From positions 1 through 53,791 of the forward strand of contig WRAC01000014.1 of assembly GCA_009780415.1 (NCBI GenBank): 53,791 bases of DNA. Reading direction: 5' to 3'. The stretch comes from Defluviitaleaceae bacterium. Its GTDB lineage: Bacteria > Bacillota > Clostridia > Lachnospirales > WRAX01. Below the pieces are notes generated by a model. The model saw only the letters and a list, made by a program, of their open reading frames with translations, did not search any database and was not told where the DNA came from. Shown in pieces: positions 41,026 through 49,895 of the stretch. The translations under genes were made by a program, and so were the position numbers. How positions within the stretch are numbered: the first letter of the stretch is position 1; the number at the start of each line of letters is the position of its first letter.

Positions 41026-42834
41026 TTATTCTATAAAATTATCACCTATAATATATCGGATTGCCGCTTCCATAAGTTCGTCACGGCCTTCCTTTACGCC
41101 TTGAACCGTCCTTTCCACGTAAATATCGGGTGTAAGGCCGATACGTTGGGTTTGCCCGCCTTCCGGCGTGAATACGCCTAATCCGGTAAAAGCCATCCTG
41201 TCCATACGCGGAAGGGGCAGCCAAACTATATTGCCATCCGCGCCGGTAGAATTACTGCCCATCACCACTACATTAGGCGCGGCGCGGAGCAGCATTACCG
41301 CGTATTCCGGGTTGCTCATCGATAGCTCGTCCATCAAAAGCACGATTGGTTTCTTGTAATTATCGGGATTCTCCCAATCAGGAGGCACAAATTCAGCCGA
41401 AGCATGTGACCCAAGAACTGGCGGTGAAGATACATGCTGATATATAAAAGCGCCGGGGATTACCGGATTAGGTATTGACACAATAACCGCAGGCTGCTGA
41501 TATTCCATAACATACTGCGGGAGCGTATGTGAGATGCTGTCAGCCGGGTACTGCCTATAATCAATGATAAGCCCCGCCGTATCGGCAAACTCGCGTATGA
41601 TCTCGTGTGTTTGGTTTCTTGCAAGCTTTGAAGGGTTGATTAAGCCTATATTGCCCTCAAGCAATTCGTGCGATACCGTAGGTTTATTGATCATAAAGCT
41701 TTCATTAGCGTTTATGACGGGAATTCCCTGTGCGCTGGTGACGCGGTACCCCGTCACACTAAGCTCCAGTTCAACGCCGTCACGGAGAACGGTGATATCC
41801 ATTGTTTCGGTATGCGAGCGAAGAAGCCAGGGCGCGATCCTTATCAGCACCTTTTCTGAACAGGGAACGGCTATGTATTGCATCCTGTGCGCAATTACGT
41901 CGTCAATGCATTCCCCATCCAATTTCAGCAAAACATCGCCGCGCCGAAGGGTACTTGTTCTGCCGCTGTAAATATCCCATACCACAAGCCGCCCATCCGC
42001 CCTTGTCAAATACGCCGGCGCGAAAAATGAGCCGAACTCCGCTTCAAAGAAGCTTTGGCCGGTAAAATACACATGGGCGTCATTTGTCCGCGCGCTCAGG
42101 GCCGCAAGTGTCAGCTCATAACTCTGCCTGTCCGTCCCTTCCAGCATTTCCGGGATAAATTCAAGAAGCACGTCGTCCCAATCATAATCCATGATATCTT
42201 TATACGGGAAATAATATTCAATGGCGTTCCACAGGCGGAACAGGCCAAGAAGTCGGTAGTTATTGCTGCGGAAGCCCATCGCCGGATGCGGTTTTTCATT
42301 GGAAAAGCTGCTAAATCCGAACTCAAAATTGTTTGGCGCTTTTTCGTTCGGGATTATATTAACATTCTTCAACCGTAATAACTCCGCGCTAAGGGATGCG
42401 CCGAGATATATTTCGTCCGCAACCCAGCTTCTGTCAGTTTGAATACTCATATCCTCTTTAGGAATATTTCTATATTCAAGCGCGGTTTCATCCGCAGGAT
42501 AATTGTCAACATCCTCAAGCCCGGTAATCCAATTAAGCATGATGTAATTGGCTTCCGGCACGCTTCCGGCGTCAAGCACCTCCGGCAAAAGGAGTAAAAG
42601 CTCTTCATCCCAGCATTTCTCACCGAGAAGGAACACAGGGTGATGATACTTTACAAACCCCCAAACCTTGCATAATTTATGCAGGTTCAAAACCCGCACA
42701 TCGGTTATACATGTTTCCTCTTCCATGATTTGAAACCGCGAGGCATTTATGTCTGTGATATATGTAACACATCCGGATAACACAGCGGTTAAAAAGATAC
42801 ATATAGCAACAATGGAATATTTCATTAGTTTCAA
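41026..42834 (-). CDS. S41-family peptidase-like lipoprotein, 602 aa
   Basis: A lipobox LSGC (Cys about 22) after a hydrophobic stretch makes it a lipoprotein. A region resembling a PDZ-like fold (TLRRGDVLLKLDGECIDDVI) precedes an S41 C-terminal-processing-like protease domain. The domain shows LLMDELSMSNPEYAVMLL with the putative catalytic Ser in the SMS block, then ANVVVMGSNSTGADGN and TPDIYVERTVQGVKEGRDEL, the usual S41 end. The N-terminal half (CKVWGFVKYHHPVFL, WNAIEYYFPYKDIM) matches S41 relatives with similar tricorn-like lead domains. The start is probably TTG at 42834, as GGGGTG is six bases upstream; an ATG at 42825 is farther. Confidence 0.82.
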   Translation of the reverse strand: MKLMKYSIVAICIFLTAVLSGCVTYITDINASRFQIMEEETCITDVRVLNLHKLCKVWGFVKYHHPVFLLGEKCWDEELLLLLPEVLDAGSVPEANYIMLNWITGLEDVDNYPADETALEYRNIPKEDMSIQTDRSWVADEIYLGASLSAELLRLKNVNIIPNEKAPNNFEFGFSSFSNEKPHPAMGFRSNNYRLLGLFRLWNAIEYYFPYKDIMDYDWDDVLLEFIPEMLEGTDRQSYELTLAALSARTNDAHVYFTGQSFFEAEFGSFFAPAYLTRADGRLVVWDIYSGRTSTLRRGDVLLKLDGECIDDVIAHRMQYIAVPCSEKVLIRIAPWLLRSHTETMDITVLRDGVELELSVTGYRVTSAQGIPVINANESFMINKPTVSHELLEGNIGLINPSKLARNQTHEIIREFADTAGLIIDYRQYPADSISHTLPQYVMEYQQPAVIVSIPNPVIPGAFIYQHVSSPPVLGSHASAEFVPPDWENPDNYKKPIVLLMDELSMSNPEYAVMLLRAAPNVVVMGSNSTGADGNIVWLPLPRMDRMAFTGLGVFTPEGGQTQRIGLTPDIYVERTVQGVKEGRDELMEAAIRYIIGDNFIE

Positions 42835-42855
42835 AGAAAATCACCCCATTTTAAT

Positions 42856-43488
42856 TTATACCCAAGCGATATTAAACGCGCCTTCCGCCCCGTGGGCCCT
42901 AAAATTGCTAAGAAACGCGTCGGCAAACAAATCCGCCTGCCTGCGCCCTTCCGCTCCTGCCTGCGCTTGAAAAGCCATCTGTTCCGCGCTCATCTGGCTG
43001 CTGGGAGCGTTATTGCTATGCCACTCGCCCTGGGCATTGAATACCGCCGCCCTTTCGAAATGCATTCTGGCTATATCGCGGAAGGCATCCTCCAAAAAGT
43101 TCCAGTGCTTGTTGGAATTTCCGCTTACTTCCTCCCGCACCGTTTCAAACGCGTTGGCTAAGTTCCGCATGTTTTCTTCAAGGTTTGATATGTGGGCGCT
43201 TGGAATTGTCATGGAACTGCTGCGCATTGCCTGCATCATTTGGATAGAATAATTCACGACACGTATTGTTGTTTGCGGGAAATTGAACTTAATTGCGCCG
43301 GAACCGTTTTCTTGGGCAAGCCGGAACGCCTCCGACGAAATGTCGATGACGGCGGCGCTCCCAAACCTGCCGGAGGGGTCAGGCCCCTCGATTTCATTGG
43401 TTAACGGCTTTACACCGGGAAAGTGGTTTGAAGTATTGTTTGTTAACACGCCTGGGATTTGTAACGGCGGTATAGTGTTATTATTCAT
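42856..43488 (-). CDS. Unrecognised protein, 210 aa
   Basis: No family is recognised. The chain is rich in Asn, Ser and Gln, starts with proline-rich PPLQIPGVLTNNTSNHFPGV and contains VIDISSEAFRLAQENG, a pattern common in flagellum-associated and surface small proteins of Clostridia (DxxxISSEA). A helical C-terminal part (ARMHFERAAVFNAQGEW, EQMAFQAQAGAEGRRQADL) follows. No signal peptide or membrane segment. GAGCGAAG precedes the ATG. It follows rpe on the same strand by 66 bp and lies 21 bp before the S41-like lipoprotein. It might be a flagellum or cell-surface partner, which is only a guess. Confidence 0.6.
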   Translation of the reverse strand: MNNNTIPPLQIPGVLTNNTSNHFPGVKPLTNEIEGPDPSGRFGSAAVIDISSEAFRLAQENGSGAIKFNFPQTTIRVVNYSIQMMQAMRSSSMTIPSAHISNLEENMRNLANAFETVREEVSGNSNKHWNFLEDAFRDIARMHFERAAVFNAQGEWHSNNAPSSQMSAEQMAFQAQAGAEGRRQADLFADAFLSNFRAHGAEGAFNIAWV

Positions 43489-43554
43489 TATCTTCGCTCC
43501 TGTTCATAACGGCTTTGACATTATATCGTCAAATCCCGCGCGTTACATTACCGA

Positions 43555-44205
43555 TTAAAAATATTTTAAGTATTCCGTAACTCTTGCCGATATATCTGGC
43601 GCGCGAAAAATATCCGTTCCCGCCACCACAATATTCACGCCGGAGGCAAGCACATCCGGGAGGTTTGAAAGGGTAATGCCCCCGTCCATTTCGACATCGC
43701 AGATATAGTTATTTCTTTTTATATGACCGCGCAGCAGACGCGCCTTTTCAAGCGCCGGCGGCATAAACGGCTGTCCGCCAAAACCCGGGCTCACCGACAT
43801 TACCAGCACCATGTCCAGCCCGCTTAAAAACGGCAGAAGCCGCTCCGCCGATGTTTCGGGATTTATCGCGGCGGCAGGTTTTTTGCCAAGGCCACGGATT
43901 TTCTTTATCAAACCGCAGGGGTCGGCGGCGGCTTCTATATGAAAGCAGATAATATCGGCCCCCGCCGCGGCAAAGGCGTCCACATAGCGTTCCGGCTCCA
44001 TAATCATGAGGTGCGCGTCGAACACAAGGCCGGAAACCTTGCGCAAACTTTCAATAACCGGCGGGCCTATGGAAATATTTGGCACAAAACGCCCGTCCAT
44101 AACATCCAGGTGAAGATACCCTGCCCCGGCTGATTCTACGGCATTAAGCTGCTCCCCTAGCATCGCGAAATCCGCCGCCAGAAGCGAAGGCGCAAGTTTT
44201 ATCAT
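43555..44205 (-). CDS. rpe: Ribulose-phosphate 3-epimerase
   Basis: The enzyme interconverts D-ribulose-5-phosphate and D-xylulose-5-phosphate in the pentose phosphate pathway and needs a divalent metal. At 216 aa the length is normal. Motifs are PSLLAADFAMLG at the start, LHLDVMDGRFVPNISIG, DAHLMIMEPERY, VLVMSVSPGFGGQPFMP, EMDGGI and VVAGTDIFRA. They supply the His and Asp metal ligands and the phosphate-binding loop. GAAGGGG precedes the ATG. In many Firmicutes rpe is near rsgA and thiN; here it is next to the hypothetical 210-aa gene. Confidence 0.95.
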   Translation of the reverse strand: MIKLAPSLLAADFAMLGEQLNAVESAGAGYLHLDVMDGRFVPNISIGPPVIESLRKVSGLVFDAHLMIMEPERYVDAFAAAGADIICFHIEAAADPCGLIKKIRGLGKKPAAAINPETSAERLLPFLSGLDMVLVMSVSPGFGGQPFMPPALEKARLLRGHIKRNNYICDVEMDGGITLSNLPDVLASGVNIVVAGTDIFRAPDISARVTEYLKYF

Positions 44206-44234
44206 CAGTTCATCCCCTTCTTTATATTAATATA

Positions 44235-44424
44235 AGAGCCTATACAACATTAAGAACGAAGTGTATTTCGCGGATTTTTTTCGTCTTGCTAGGAACCCGC
44301 TGGTTTGCCTGAAGGGCAAACCGCCAGATCCGCACGTACCCAAAGGTACGTAAGGATTTTCGTAACGACGCAAGACGGAAAAAAGACCGAAAGACACGAA
44401 GTTCCTTAATGTTGTATAGGCTCT
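44235..44424. repeat. MITE-like 190-bp imperfect palindrome
   Basis: Perfect 20-bp terminal inverted repeats (AGAGCCTATACAACATTAAG at 44235-44254 and its complement at 44405-44424) enclose about 150 bp. The inner flanks remain partly complementary (CGTCTTGC at 44282-44289 with GCAAGACG at 44370-44377). Two local hairpins lie in the centre: GGTTTGCC/GGCAAACC at 44302-44322 and ACGTACC/GGTACGT at 44334-44351. No transposase is coded, as in miniature inverted-repeat elements. It occupies most of the 314-bp divergent gap between rpe and flgM. The sigma-28 promoter lies just to its right. Confidence 0.75.
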
Positions 44425-44457
44425 AAGTATATCAAAAAAAAGTTTGTAAAAATAGTC

Positions 44458-44484
44458 TAATATTTTTTTCAGGTATGACGATAA
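44458..44484 (+). promoter_or_regulatory. Sigma-28 (SigD)-type flagellar promoter of flgM
   Basis: TAAT (44458-44461), a 15-bp spacer and GACGATAA (44477-44484) match the SigD consensus TAAA-N15-GCCGATAA at all but two bases. It sits 36 bp before the flgM start, in keeping with the late-class control of the operon and feedback through FlgM. Confidence 0.75.
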
Positions 44485-44519
44485 TATAATCAAATAGAAA
44501 GAGAAAAGGAGGTGCTTCC

Positions 44520-44783
44520 TTGAATATAGGGCGAATCAGCCAGGTAATGGGGGCTTATCAAGCACCGAAGGTTCGGCAGAGTGCGCCAAAGCGCAGCGGC
44601 GCGGATAAGGATGAGGTACTGATTTCTTCCGAGGGTAAGTATCTTGACTTTGCGAAAAAAATGGCGGCCCAACTTCCTGATATAAGGGAGGACAAAGTCG
44701 CCGCCGTGACAAAAAGGTTGGAAAGCGGCGGTTTGAACGTATCCGCCTCCATGGTGGCAAATAAAATGCTGGATAACATCTAG
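44520..44783 (+). CDS. flgM: Anti-sigma-28 factor FlgM, 87 aa
   Basis: FlgM holds the flagellar sigma factor until the hook is complete and is then exported. The protein has the typical disordered basic N-terminal half (APKVRQSAPKRSGADKDEVL) and helical C-terminal half (REDKVAAVTKRLESGGLNVS through ANKMLDNI). ISSEG after the DEV motif is the usual pattern. The start is TTG with AAAGGAGG nine bases upstream. It opens the operon flgM-flgN-flgK-flgK-fliW-csrA and has a sigma-28-type promoter, giving autoregulation. Confidence 0.85.
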   Translation: MNIGRISQVMGAYQAPKVRQSAPKRSGADKDEVLISSEGKYLDFAKKMAAQLPDIREDKVAAVTKRLESGGLNVSASMVANKMLDNI

Positions 44784-44788
44784 TAAAG

Positions 44789-44821
44789 GGAGCCAAGATC
44801 GGGCTGAAGGATTTTGGCTCC
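44789..44821 (+). promoter_or_regulatory. Intra-operon hairpin between flgM and flgN
   Basis: GGAGCCAA (44789-44796) pairs with TTGGCTCC (44814-44821) across a 17-base loop. No U-tract follows. It lies in the 108-bp space between flgM and flgN and might be an attenuator, an RNA-processing site or a CsrA-independent stabiliser. The rest of the gap shows nothing else. Confidence 0.45.
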
Positions 44822-44891
44822 GATTGCTGTCTGCAGCCGTTTGCGCTCATACACGCAGGGGCTGCGCATTCCGCGTTGAAGCAGGTGTATA

Positions 44892-45353
44892 ATGGCTGGA
44901 TTAATTGTTGATCTGATGGAAAAATTGGGTGATATGACCGCTCATATCGAGGCGCTGACGGAACTCGCGCATGTGAAAAAGGATACGATAATAAAAAACG
45001 ATACCGAAGCGCTTAAAGCCATCACCGCGCACGAAAACACATACGTCGGCAAATATCAGAAATGTGAAAAAGCCGTGGCTTCCATTATGGACGACATAGC
45101 TTTGGTTTTGAACCAGAAAAGAGCGGAGTTAACCCTTGGCAAGCTTGCCGGGATTATAAAGGAACAGGAAGATTACGACGCTTATGTCAAGATCTACGAC
45201 AGGCTGAAGCAGAGCCTGGAGCTTTTAAAGGAACGCAACGACCAAAACAATATCCTCATCGAAAACGCGCTGGAATATATTGATTACACGGTGAACGTAA
45301 TGCGGTCAACCTACAGCGGCGGCAGCGATGCGGTTCTGGATACAAAAAATTAA
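44892..45353 (+). CDS. flgN: Flagellar chaperone FlgN-like protein, 153 aa
   Basis: FlgN proteins are cytoplasmic chaperones for FlgK and FlgL before export. The sequence is a long helical coiled-coil type: MAGLIVDLMEKLGDMTAHIE, HENTYVGKYQKCEKAVASI, DAYVKIYDRLKQSLELL and ERNDQNNILIENALEYIDYT. The last block (NDQNxxLIxxALEYID) is the hallmark of the FlgN C-terminus. It lies directly before the two flgK genes, its expected clients. GCAGGTG precedes the ATG. Confidence 0.88.
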   Translation: MAGLIVDLMEKLGDMTAHIEALTELAHVKKDTIIKNDTEALKAITAHENTYVGKYQKCEKAVASIMDDIALVLNQKRAELTLGKLAGIIKEQEDYDAYVKIYDRLKQSLELLKERNDQNNILIENALEYIDYTVNVMRSTYSGGSDAVLDTKN

Positions 45354-45419
45354 AAATGATAAAAACCCTCAACGGATTGAATATATTTGGAACGGATTCG
45401 CAAAGACGGAGGGCACGCT

Positions 45420-47468
45420 ATGAAATTTTCGTCACTAAACACCGCCGTGTCCGGCATGAACGCAGCTCAGGCTAATTTATACGTCACCGGGCACAACATG
45501 GCAAACGCAAACAACGTTGGCTATACACGCCAGCAAGTGGTGCAGGCCGACCATTTTTCACAGAACGTAGGCAGGAATCACTCGGGTCTGATGCAGGTAG
45601 GCCTAGGCGCAAATATCCAATCCATCCGGCAGATACGCGATAATTTCCTGGATCTCGCATACCGTACCAGCGCGTCAACCCTTGGTTTTTACAGTGTTTC
45701 ATACAATGTGGGGCGCTCGGTGGAAGCGGCTTTCGGGGAACTGGAAGGCGAGTACAAGCTGCAAAGCGTCCTGCGCGACCTGAAAAACCATATCGCCGAG
45801 CTGCACAACAATATGACGGGAGTTGAAACGCGGGGTGAATTCATCTCATCCTGCCTGTCATTCGTAAACAAGGCGAACTCTACATACGAAGATCTGGTAG
45901 GCCAGCAATATAACCTGAACGACAATATAATCACCATGACCAAGCGCGTAAACGAGCTGATTGCGGAGATTAACCATTACAGCCAGCTTATCAGGATAAA
46001 CGAGCTGGCCGGGGACAGCGCGAACGACTTCCGCGACATCGTAAACCTGGCGCTTGATGAGCTTTCGACATATTTGCAAATCGACTATTCCATCAAACCC
46101 GGTTTTAACATCAGTATCTACAGCGAGGGCACCGCGCTTCTGGTCAATAACCACCAAACATTGCTGGGGTTTCGCTATTGTTCGCCCGATTCGGGCTTGG
46201 TGGAAATCGTTGTAACCAGATCAACGGAGATATTGAATTACGACGATGAAGCCCCTCTCTTTTTCCGCTACAACCGCAATATCGATTCAATGCACGGCAA
46301 CGACGGCGGTGCTTTGAAGGGCCTCCTTGTTTCCCGCGGGCTTAGGTCTGTTTCTTATGTAGACACGCCGGAGCAAATACAGGCGCGGTACAATAATGAC
46401 CGGGCTATGCTTGATGACGCGCTTGCGGCTGCCCGGATCGCACGTGACGACCTTTTAACCGAACAGGCCGCTTTGATAACCGAAAGGGACGACCTTATCG
46501 CCGAACGCGCCGCGCTTTTGCCTGGAGATCCCCGCATTGCCGATATTGACGGCCTTCTCGGCGACACAACCGATCCCCCAACCGGGATTACCGCGCGCTT
46601 GGCCGAATTAACGGTTCTTATCCCCGACACGGCGAGAACCATAGACAACGTGGAAAAAGACATCCGGCTGGCGACTTTGCAATTTCAACGCGATATGTTT
46701 AATATAAGAAACTGCATCATCCCTCAGGCGCAGATGCAGATGGACACGCTGATCAACTCCATCGTAAAGCTCATAAACAATACGCTGGCGCCGGTTGTCC
46801 TGAAGAACCCGAACGTTAACGACCCGAACCACGCCGATTATGACCCTTACCACGCTGATTTCAATGTTTGGGTAAAAGCGGACGGGTTTACCGTAAACGG
46901 CGTTGATTTTGACGGCTACCCCTACGGGCAGGACGGCAGCCAGGGATATATACCTATTTTCGTAAGGAAAAACGAGAGTTATAACTGGGATGAGGACACC
47001 CAGTCGGTACGCGGCGAGGATCCCGCAGACCGCGCCTCGTTGTTCACGATAGGCAACTTCATCTTAAATCCCGTTCTGCGCAACCAATCCGGCTACAAGC
47101 TGATGACTCTGTCGCCCTCCGGCGATATAGACGATCACCGCCTTTTGGCCGATTTGCTGAAGCAGTGGGATTCGAAGTTTGTCGGCATTGACGGGCAGCA
47201 AAAGATGTCCGTGGAGGATTTTTACGCAAAGATGGTATCGAACCTGGGCGTCGAGATCCAGAGGTTCAAGACCATCAGCGAATCCGAGAACGAAGTGCTG
47301 CAGTCCGTTGAAAACAATCGGCTGTCCATGTCCGGCGTGGCGCTGGACGAGGAAATGGCAAACATGCTCCGCTTCCAGCACGCATATCAAGCCGCGTCGC
47401 GCGTGTTCAACTATATTGACTCAATGATAGATAAGCTTATTAACGGAACCGGCAGAGTCGGATTATAA
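45420..47468 (+). CDS. flgK: Flagellar hook-filament junction protein FlgK, 682 aa
   Basis: FlgK (HAP1) joins hook to filament. The N-terminus FSSLNTAVSGMNAAQANLYV, then HNMANANNVGYTRQQV, is the rod/hook-family signature. The C-terminus GVALDEEMANMLRFQHAYQ and ASRVFNYIDSMIDKLI is the matching helix that packs in the axial core. The middle domain is longer than usual and contains a coiled-coil insert (about residues 315-435, RARYNNDRAMLDDALAAARI onward). GGAGGG is nine bases before the ATG at 45420; the in-frame open stretch from 45387 has no site. A second FlgK follows 15 bp later. Confidence 0.9.
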   Translation: MKFSSLNTAVSGMNAAQANLYVTGHNMANANNVGYTRQQVVQADHFSQNVGRNHSGLMQVGLGANIQSIRQIRDNFLDLAYRTSASTLGFYSVSYNVGRSVEAAFGELEGEYKLQSVLRDLKNHIAELHNNMTGVETRGEFISSCLSFVNKANSTYEDLVGQQYNLNDNIITMTKRVNELIAEINHYSQLIRINELAGDSANDFRDIVNLALDELSTYLQIDYSIKPGFNISIYSEGTALLVNNHQTLLGFRYCSPDSGLVEIVVTRSTEILNYDDEAPLFFRYNRNIDSMHGNDGGALKGLLVSRGLRSVSYVDTPEQIQARYNNDRAMLDDALAAARIARDDLLTEQAALITERDDLIAERAALLPGDPRIADIDGLLGDTTDPPTGITARLAELTVLIPDTARTIDNVEKDIRLATLQFQRDMFNIRNCIIPQAQMQMDTLINSIVKLINNTLAPVVLKNPNVNDPNHADYDPYHADFNVWVKADGFTVNGVDFDGYPYGQDGSQGYIPIFVRKNESYNWDEDTQSVRGEDPADRASLFTIGNFILNPVLRNQSGYKLMTLSPSGDIDDHRLLADLLKQWDSKFVGIDGQQKMSVEDFYAKMVSNLGVEIQRFKTISESENEVLQSVENNRLSMSGVALDEEMANMLRFQHAYQAASRVFNYIDSMIDKLINGTGRVGL

Positions 47469-47483
47469 GGCGGGTGAAAATAT

Positions 47484-49763
47484 ATGAAATCGTCATTTTT
47501 TGAATTCCATGTGGCGGTAAGCGGATTAAACTCGGCCCAGGCCGCGCTCCAGACAGTCGCGCACAACGTCGCTAACGCGGAGACAAAGGGATTTTCCAGA
47601 CAGGTCGCGCTGTCGAAAGCCACGGCGCCGCTGCAGCTCATGAACGGGCGCGGCATGGTCGGCACGGGTTCGCATGTTTTCAGCGTCATTCAAATCCGCG
47701 ACGTTTTTTTGGATAAAAAATACTGGGGCGCCATGCCCACCTTAGGCGAATACAACATAAAGCGTACGCAGCTTTCCATCAACCAGGCCGTGCTGGCGGA
47801 AATGAATGGCACGGGGCTTTCCTCCGTATTTAATAAATTTTTCGATACCTTGCAGGATCTTACGACGCACTCGGGCGACGCAACCTACAGGACAAACGTG
47901 CTGTCGTCCGCGGAATCCCTCACGACATTCCTAAAGGATACCTATGAAACCTTCGTAAAGCAGCAGAGGGACGTTAACGCTGAGATAGCCGCCGTAGTGC
48001 AGACCATTAACAGCATAGGCGGCCAGATACGCACCCTGAACGACAGGATACGCGTTATAGAGGCTTCGGGCAACTTGGCCAATGACCTGCGCGACCAAAG
48101 GGCGCTGTTGGTTGACGAACTTTCGCGCTATGTAAACATCGAGGCCTATGAGATTGACTACGGGAAGCCGGGGCAGTACGACAAACGCTTTTTCGTGAAG
48201 ATAAACGGGCAGGACTTTGTTATGAATAACAACCTGCGCCAGCTTACCGTCCGCCCCCGCGAAGCGGAAATGATGGATTATGACGCGCCGGTGCTTGACC
48301 GGTTCGGCTTCGAGATGTTCCGCGTAAACGGCAGAGAGTATTCAAGATACGACAACGGAACGGCAAGGACTCTGGATCTAGGCACATCCGGGCTTGACCC
48401 GCTTGGAAATTACGGTTTATATATATCGGGCGGCACAGGACTTATTGTTGACGAGGATACGGGTGAAATAGTGGGAAGGATAAACGTTCCGAACCCGCTT
48501 CCAAACCCTCCCCCAGCCTCCATTGACTTATCTGATATAAATGATGACGGCTACCCCATCGCCGCGGATATCGAACAAATCTACGCCACCGAGCGTGTCG
48601 AGGTTTACCGCAACGGCGAGGATAATCCAGGCATGTACGATATCTTCTGGGGCAACGGAAATACCAGGTTTGATATTTACAGCCGTACATTGTCGGGTGA
48701 GCTGAAGGGCCTTATCGACGTACGTGACGGTAATAACGGCAGCCACGCCGCCGTTTCTGGCGGCTACGCAAAAGATATGTACAGCCCCAAACCGCCGACC
48801 CTTACTGTCCCCATCTCCAGCCTGAGTAAAATTGATTTAGCCGAAAGCGGCGGCATCATAAGGGTTACGGATCCGCGGAACGGGCAGGCGATGGAGTTGA
48901 TTTACAATTCATACGAAATAAACACAATCAGCGGAGAAGTGGTTTTTGAGCTGGTTTATAAAAACCAAACTGAGGAAGCCAGGATAAACGACTTCTTCAC
49001 CACTATGGAAGCTCACCCGGGCGGCAGGATAACCATCGGCGCGACGACGGACTACAAGGGCATCCCTTATTATTTAAGCAGGCTGAACGATCTTGCGCGG
49101 ACGTTTGTAAGCGCGATAAACTTCGGCACAAGGCTTGACGGGACCGTAATACCCGATGTCGTCGGCCATGTGAACGGTTATAACCTGAACGGTGAAAAGG
49201 GCGCGCCCGATGATCCCGACAAACCGACATTATTCTTTACGTATTGGGACGATGTGTTGATGGATTATGTAACTATTGACCAATTCGACAATACGCGGGA
49301 TGATGACGGTAATCTGATAAACCATAATATTTTCAAGATAAAGGCCAATAATATATTTGTTAACCCCCTGCTGATCAGAACCCCAAGCCTGCTGAACGGG
49401 GCCAGCTCCCCAAGGGGCGAAAACGAAGCGGATCACGGCGTTGACAATAACAACACCTTTATCTCCTGGGGCAGGATAAACACAGACAATACCGTATTCA
49501 GCGAAGGGCGGCTTCTTGATTATATCATCGGCATGACGGGCGAACTGGCTATCGACATAAAACAGGCAGAAAATTTTGAGCGTAACTATAACAGCCTAAC
49601 CGTCCAGCTTAATATACAGCGCATCAGTGTGTCCGGTGTTGATATAAACGAGGAAATGATTACTATGATTCGGCTGAACCAGCAATGGCAGGCGGCGGCG
49701 CGGCTGATAAACGTTATCGACGGGATTTACAGCAATCTGGTTAACAACTTGGGAGTCACTTGA
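47484..49763 (+). CDS. flgK: Second FlgK-type hook-associated protein, 759 aa
   Basis: The N-terminus SSFFEFHVAVSGLNSAQAAL, followed by VAHNVANAETKGFSRQVAL, is FlgK-type, not FlgL-type. The C-terminus SGVDINEEMITMIRLNQQWQ and AARLINVIDGIYSNL also matches the FlgK end. Central domains are large, as in FlgK with variable insertions. It lies 15 bp after the first flgK and is the last hook-associated gene before fliW. flgL, expected here in most Clostridia, is not seen in the window. Either flgL has moved or this paralogue takes part of its job as a second junction protein. GGCGGGTG stands before the ATG. Confidence 0.82.
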   Translation: MKSSFFEFHVAVSGLNSAQAALQTVAHNVANAETKGFSRQVALSKATAPLQLMNGRGMVGTGSHVFSVIQIRDVFLDKKYWGAMPTLGEYNIKRTQLSINQAVLAEMNGTGLSSVFNKFFDTLQDLTTHSGDATYRTNVLSSAESLTTFLKDTYETFVKQQRDVNAEIAAVVQTINSIGGQIRTLNDRIRVIEASGNLANDLRDQRALLVDELSRYVNIEAYEIDYGKPGQYDKRFFVKINGQDFVMNNNLRQLTVRPREAEMMDYDAPVLDRFGFEMFRVNGREYSRYDNGTARTLDLGTSGLDPLGNYGLYISGGTGLIVDEDTGEIVGRINVPNPLPNPPPASIDLSDINDDGYPIAADIEQIYATERVEVYRNGEDNPGMYDIFWGNGNTRFDIYSRTLSGELKGLIDVRDGNNGSHAAVSGGYAKDMYSPKPPTLTVPISSLSKIDLAESGGIIRVTDPRNGQAMELIYNSYEINTISGEVVFELVYKNQTEEARINDFFTTMEAHPGGRITIGATTDYKGIPYYLSRLNDLARTFVSAINFGTRLDGTVIPDVVGHVNGYNLNGEKGAPDDPDKPTLFFTYWDDVLMDYVTIDQFDNTRDDDGNLINHNIFKIKANNIFVNPLLIRTPSLLNGASSPRGENEADHGVDNNNTFISWGRINTDNTVFSEGRLLDYIIGMTGELAIDIKQAENFERNYNSLTVQLNIQRISVSGVDINEEMITMIRLNQQWQAAARLINVIDGIYSNLVNNLGVT

Positions 49764-49808
49764 TTTTTCAACCGCAGATATGGTGCTTGCGCCGTTAGAA
49801 TACACAGA

Positions 49809-49842
49809 AAAGAAAGCGGGCCTCGAAATCCGCTTTTCTTGA
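49809..49842 (+). terminator. Terminator after the second flgK
   Basis: AAGAAAGCGG (49810-49819) pairs with CCGCTTTTCTT (49830-49840) with a one-base bulge and a 10-base loop, running into TTGATTTT. It may be partial read-through so that fliW and csrA are still expressed. Confidence 0.65.
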
Positions 49843-49895
49843 TTTTAATAATAATATATGGTACAGTATATAAATAAAACATACTGGAGGATATT

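Noticed and set aside
47484-49763. Calling the second hook-associated gene flgL
   Set aside because: The N-terminal SGLNSAQAAL and HNVANAETKGFSRQ block and the C-terminal NQQWQAAARLINVID end are FlgK-type; the protein is also far longer than FlgL.
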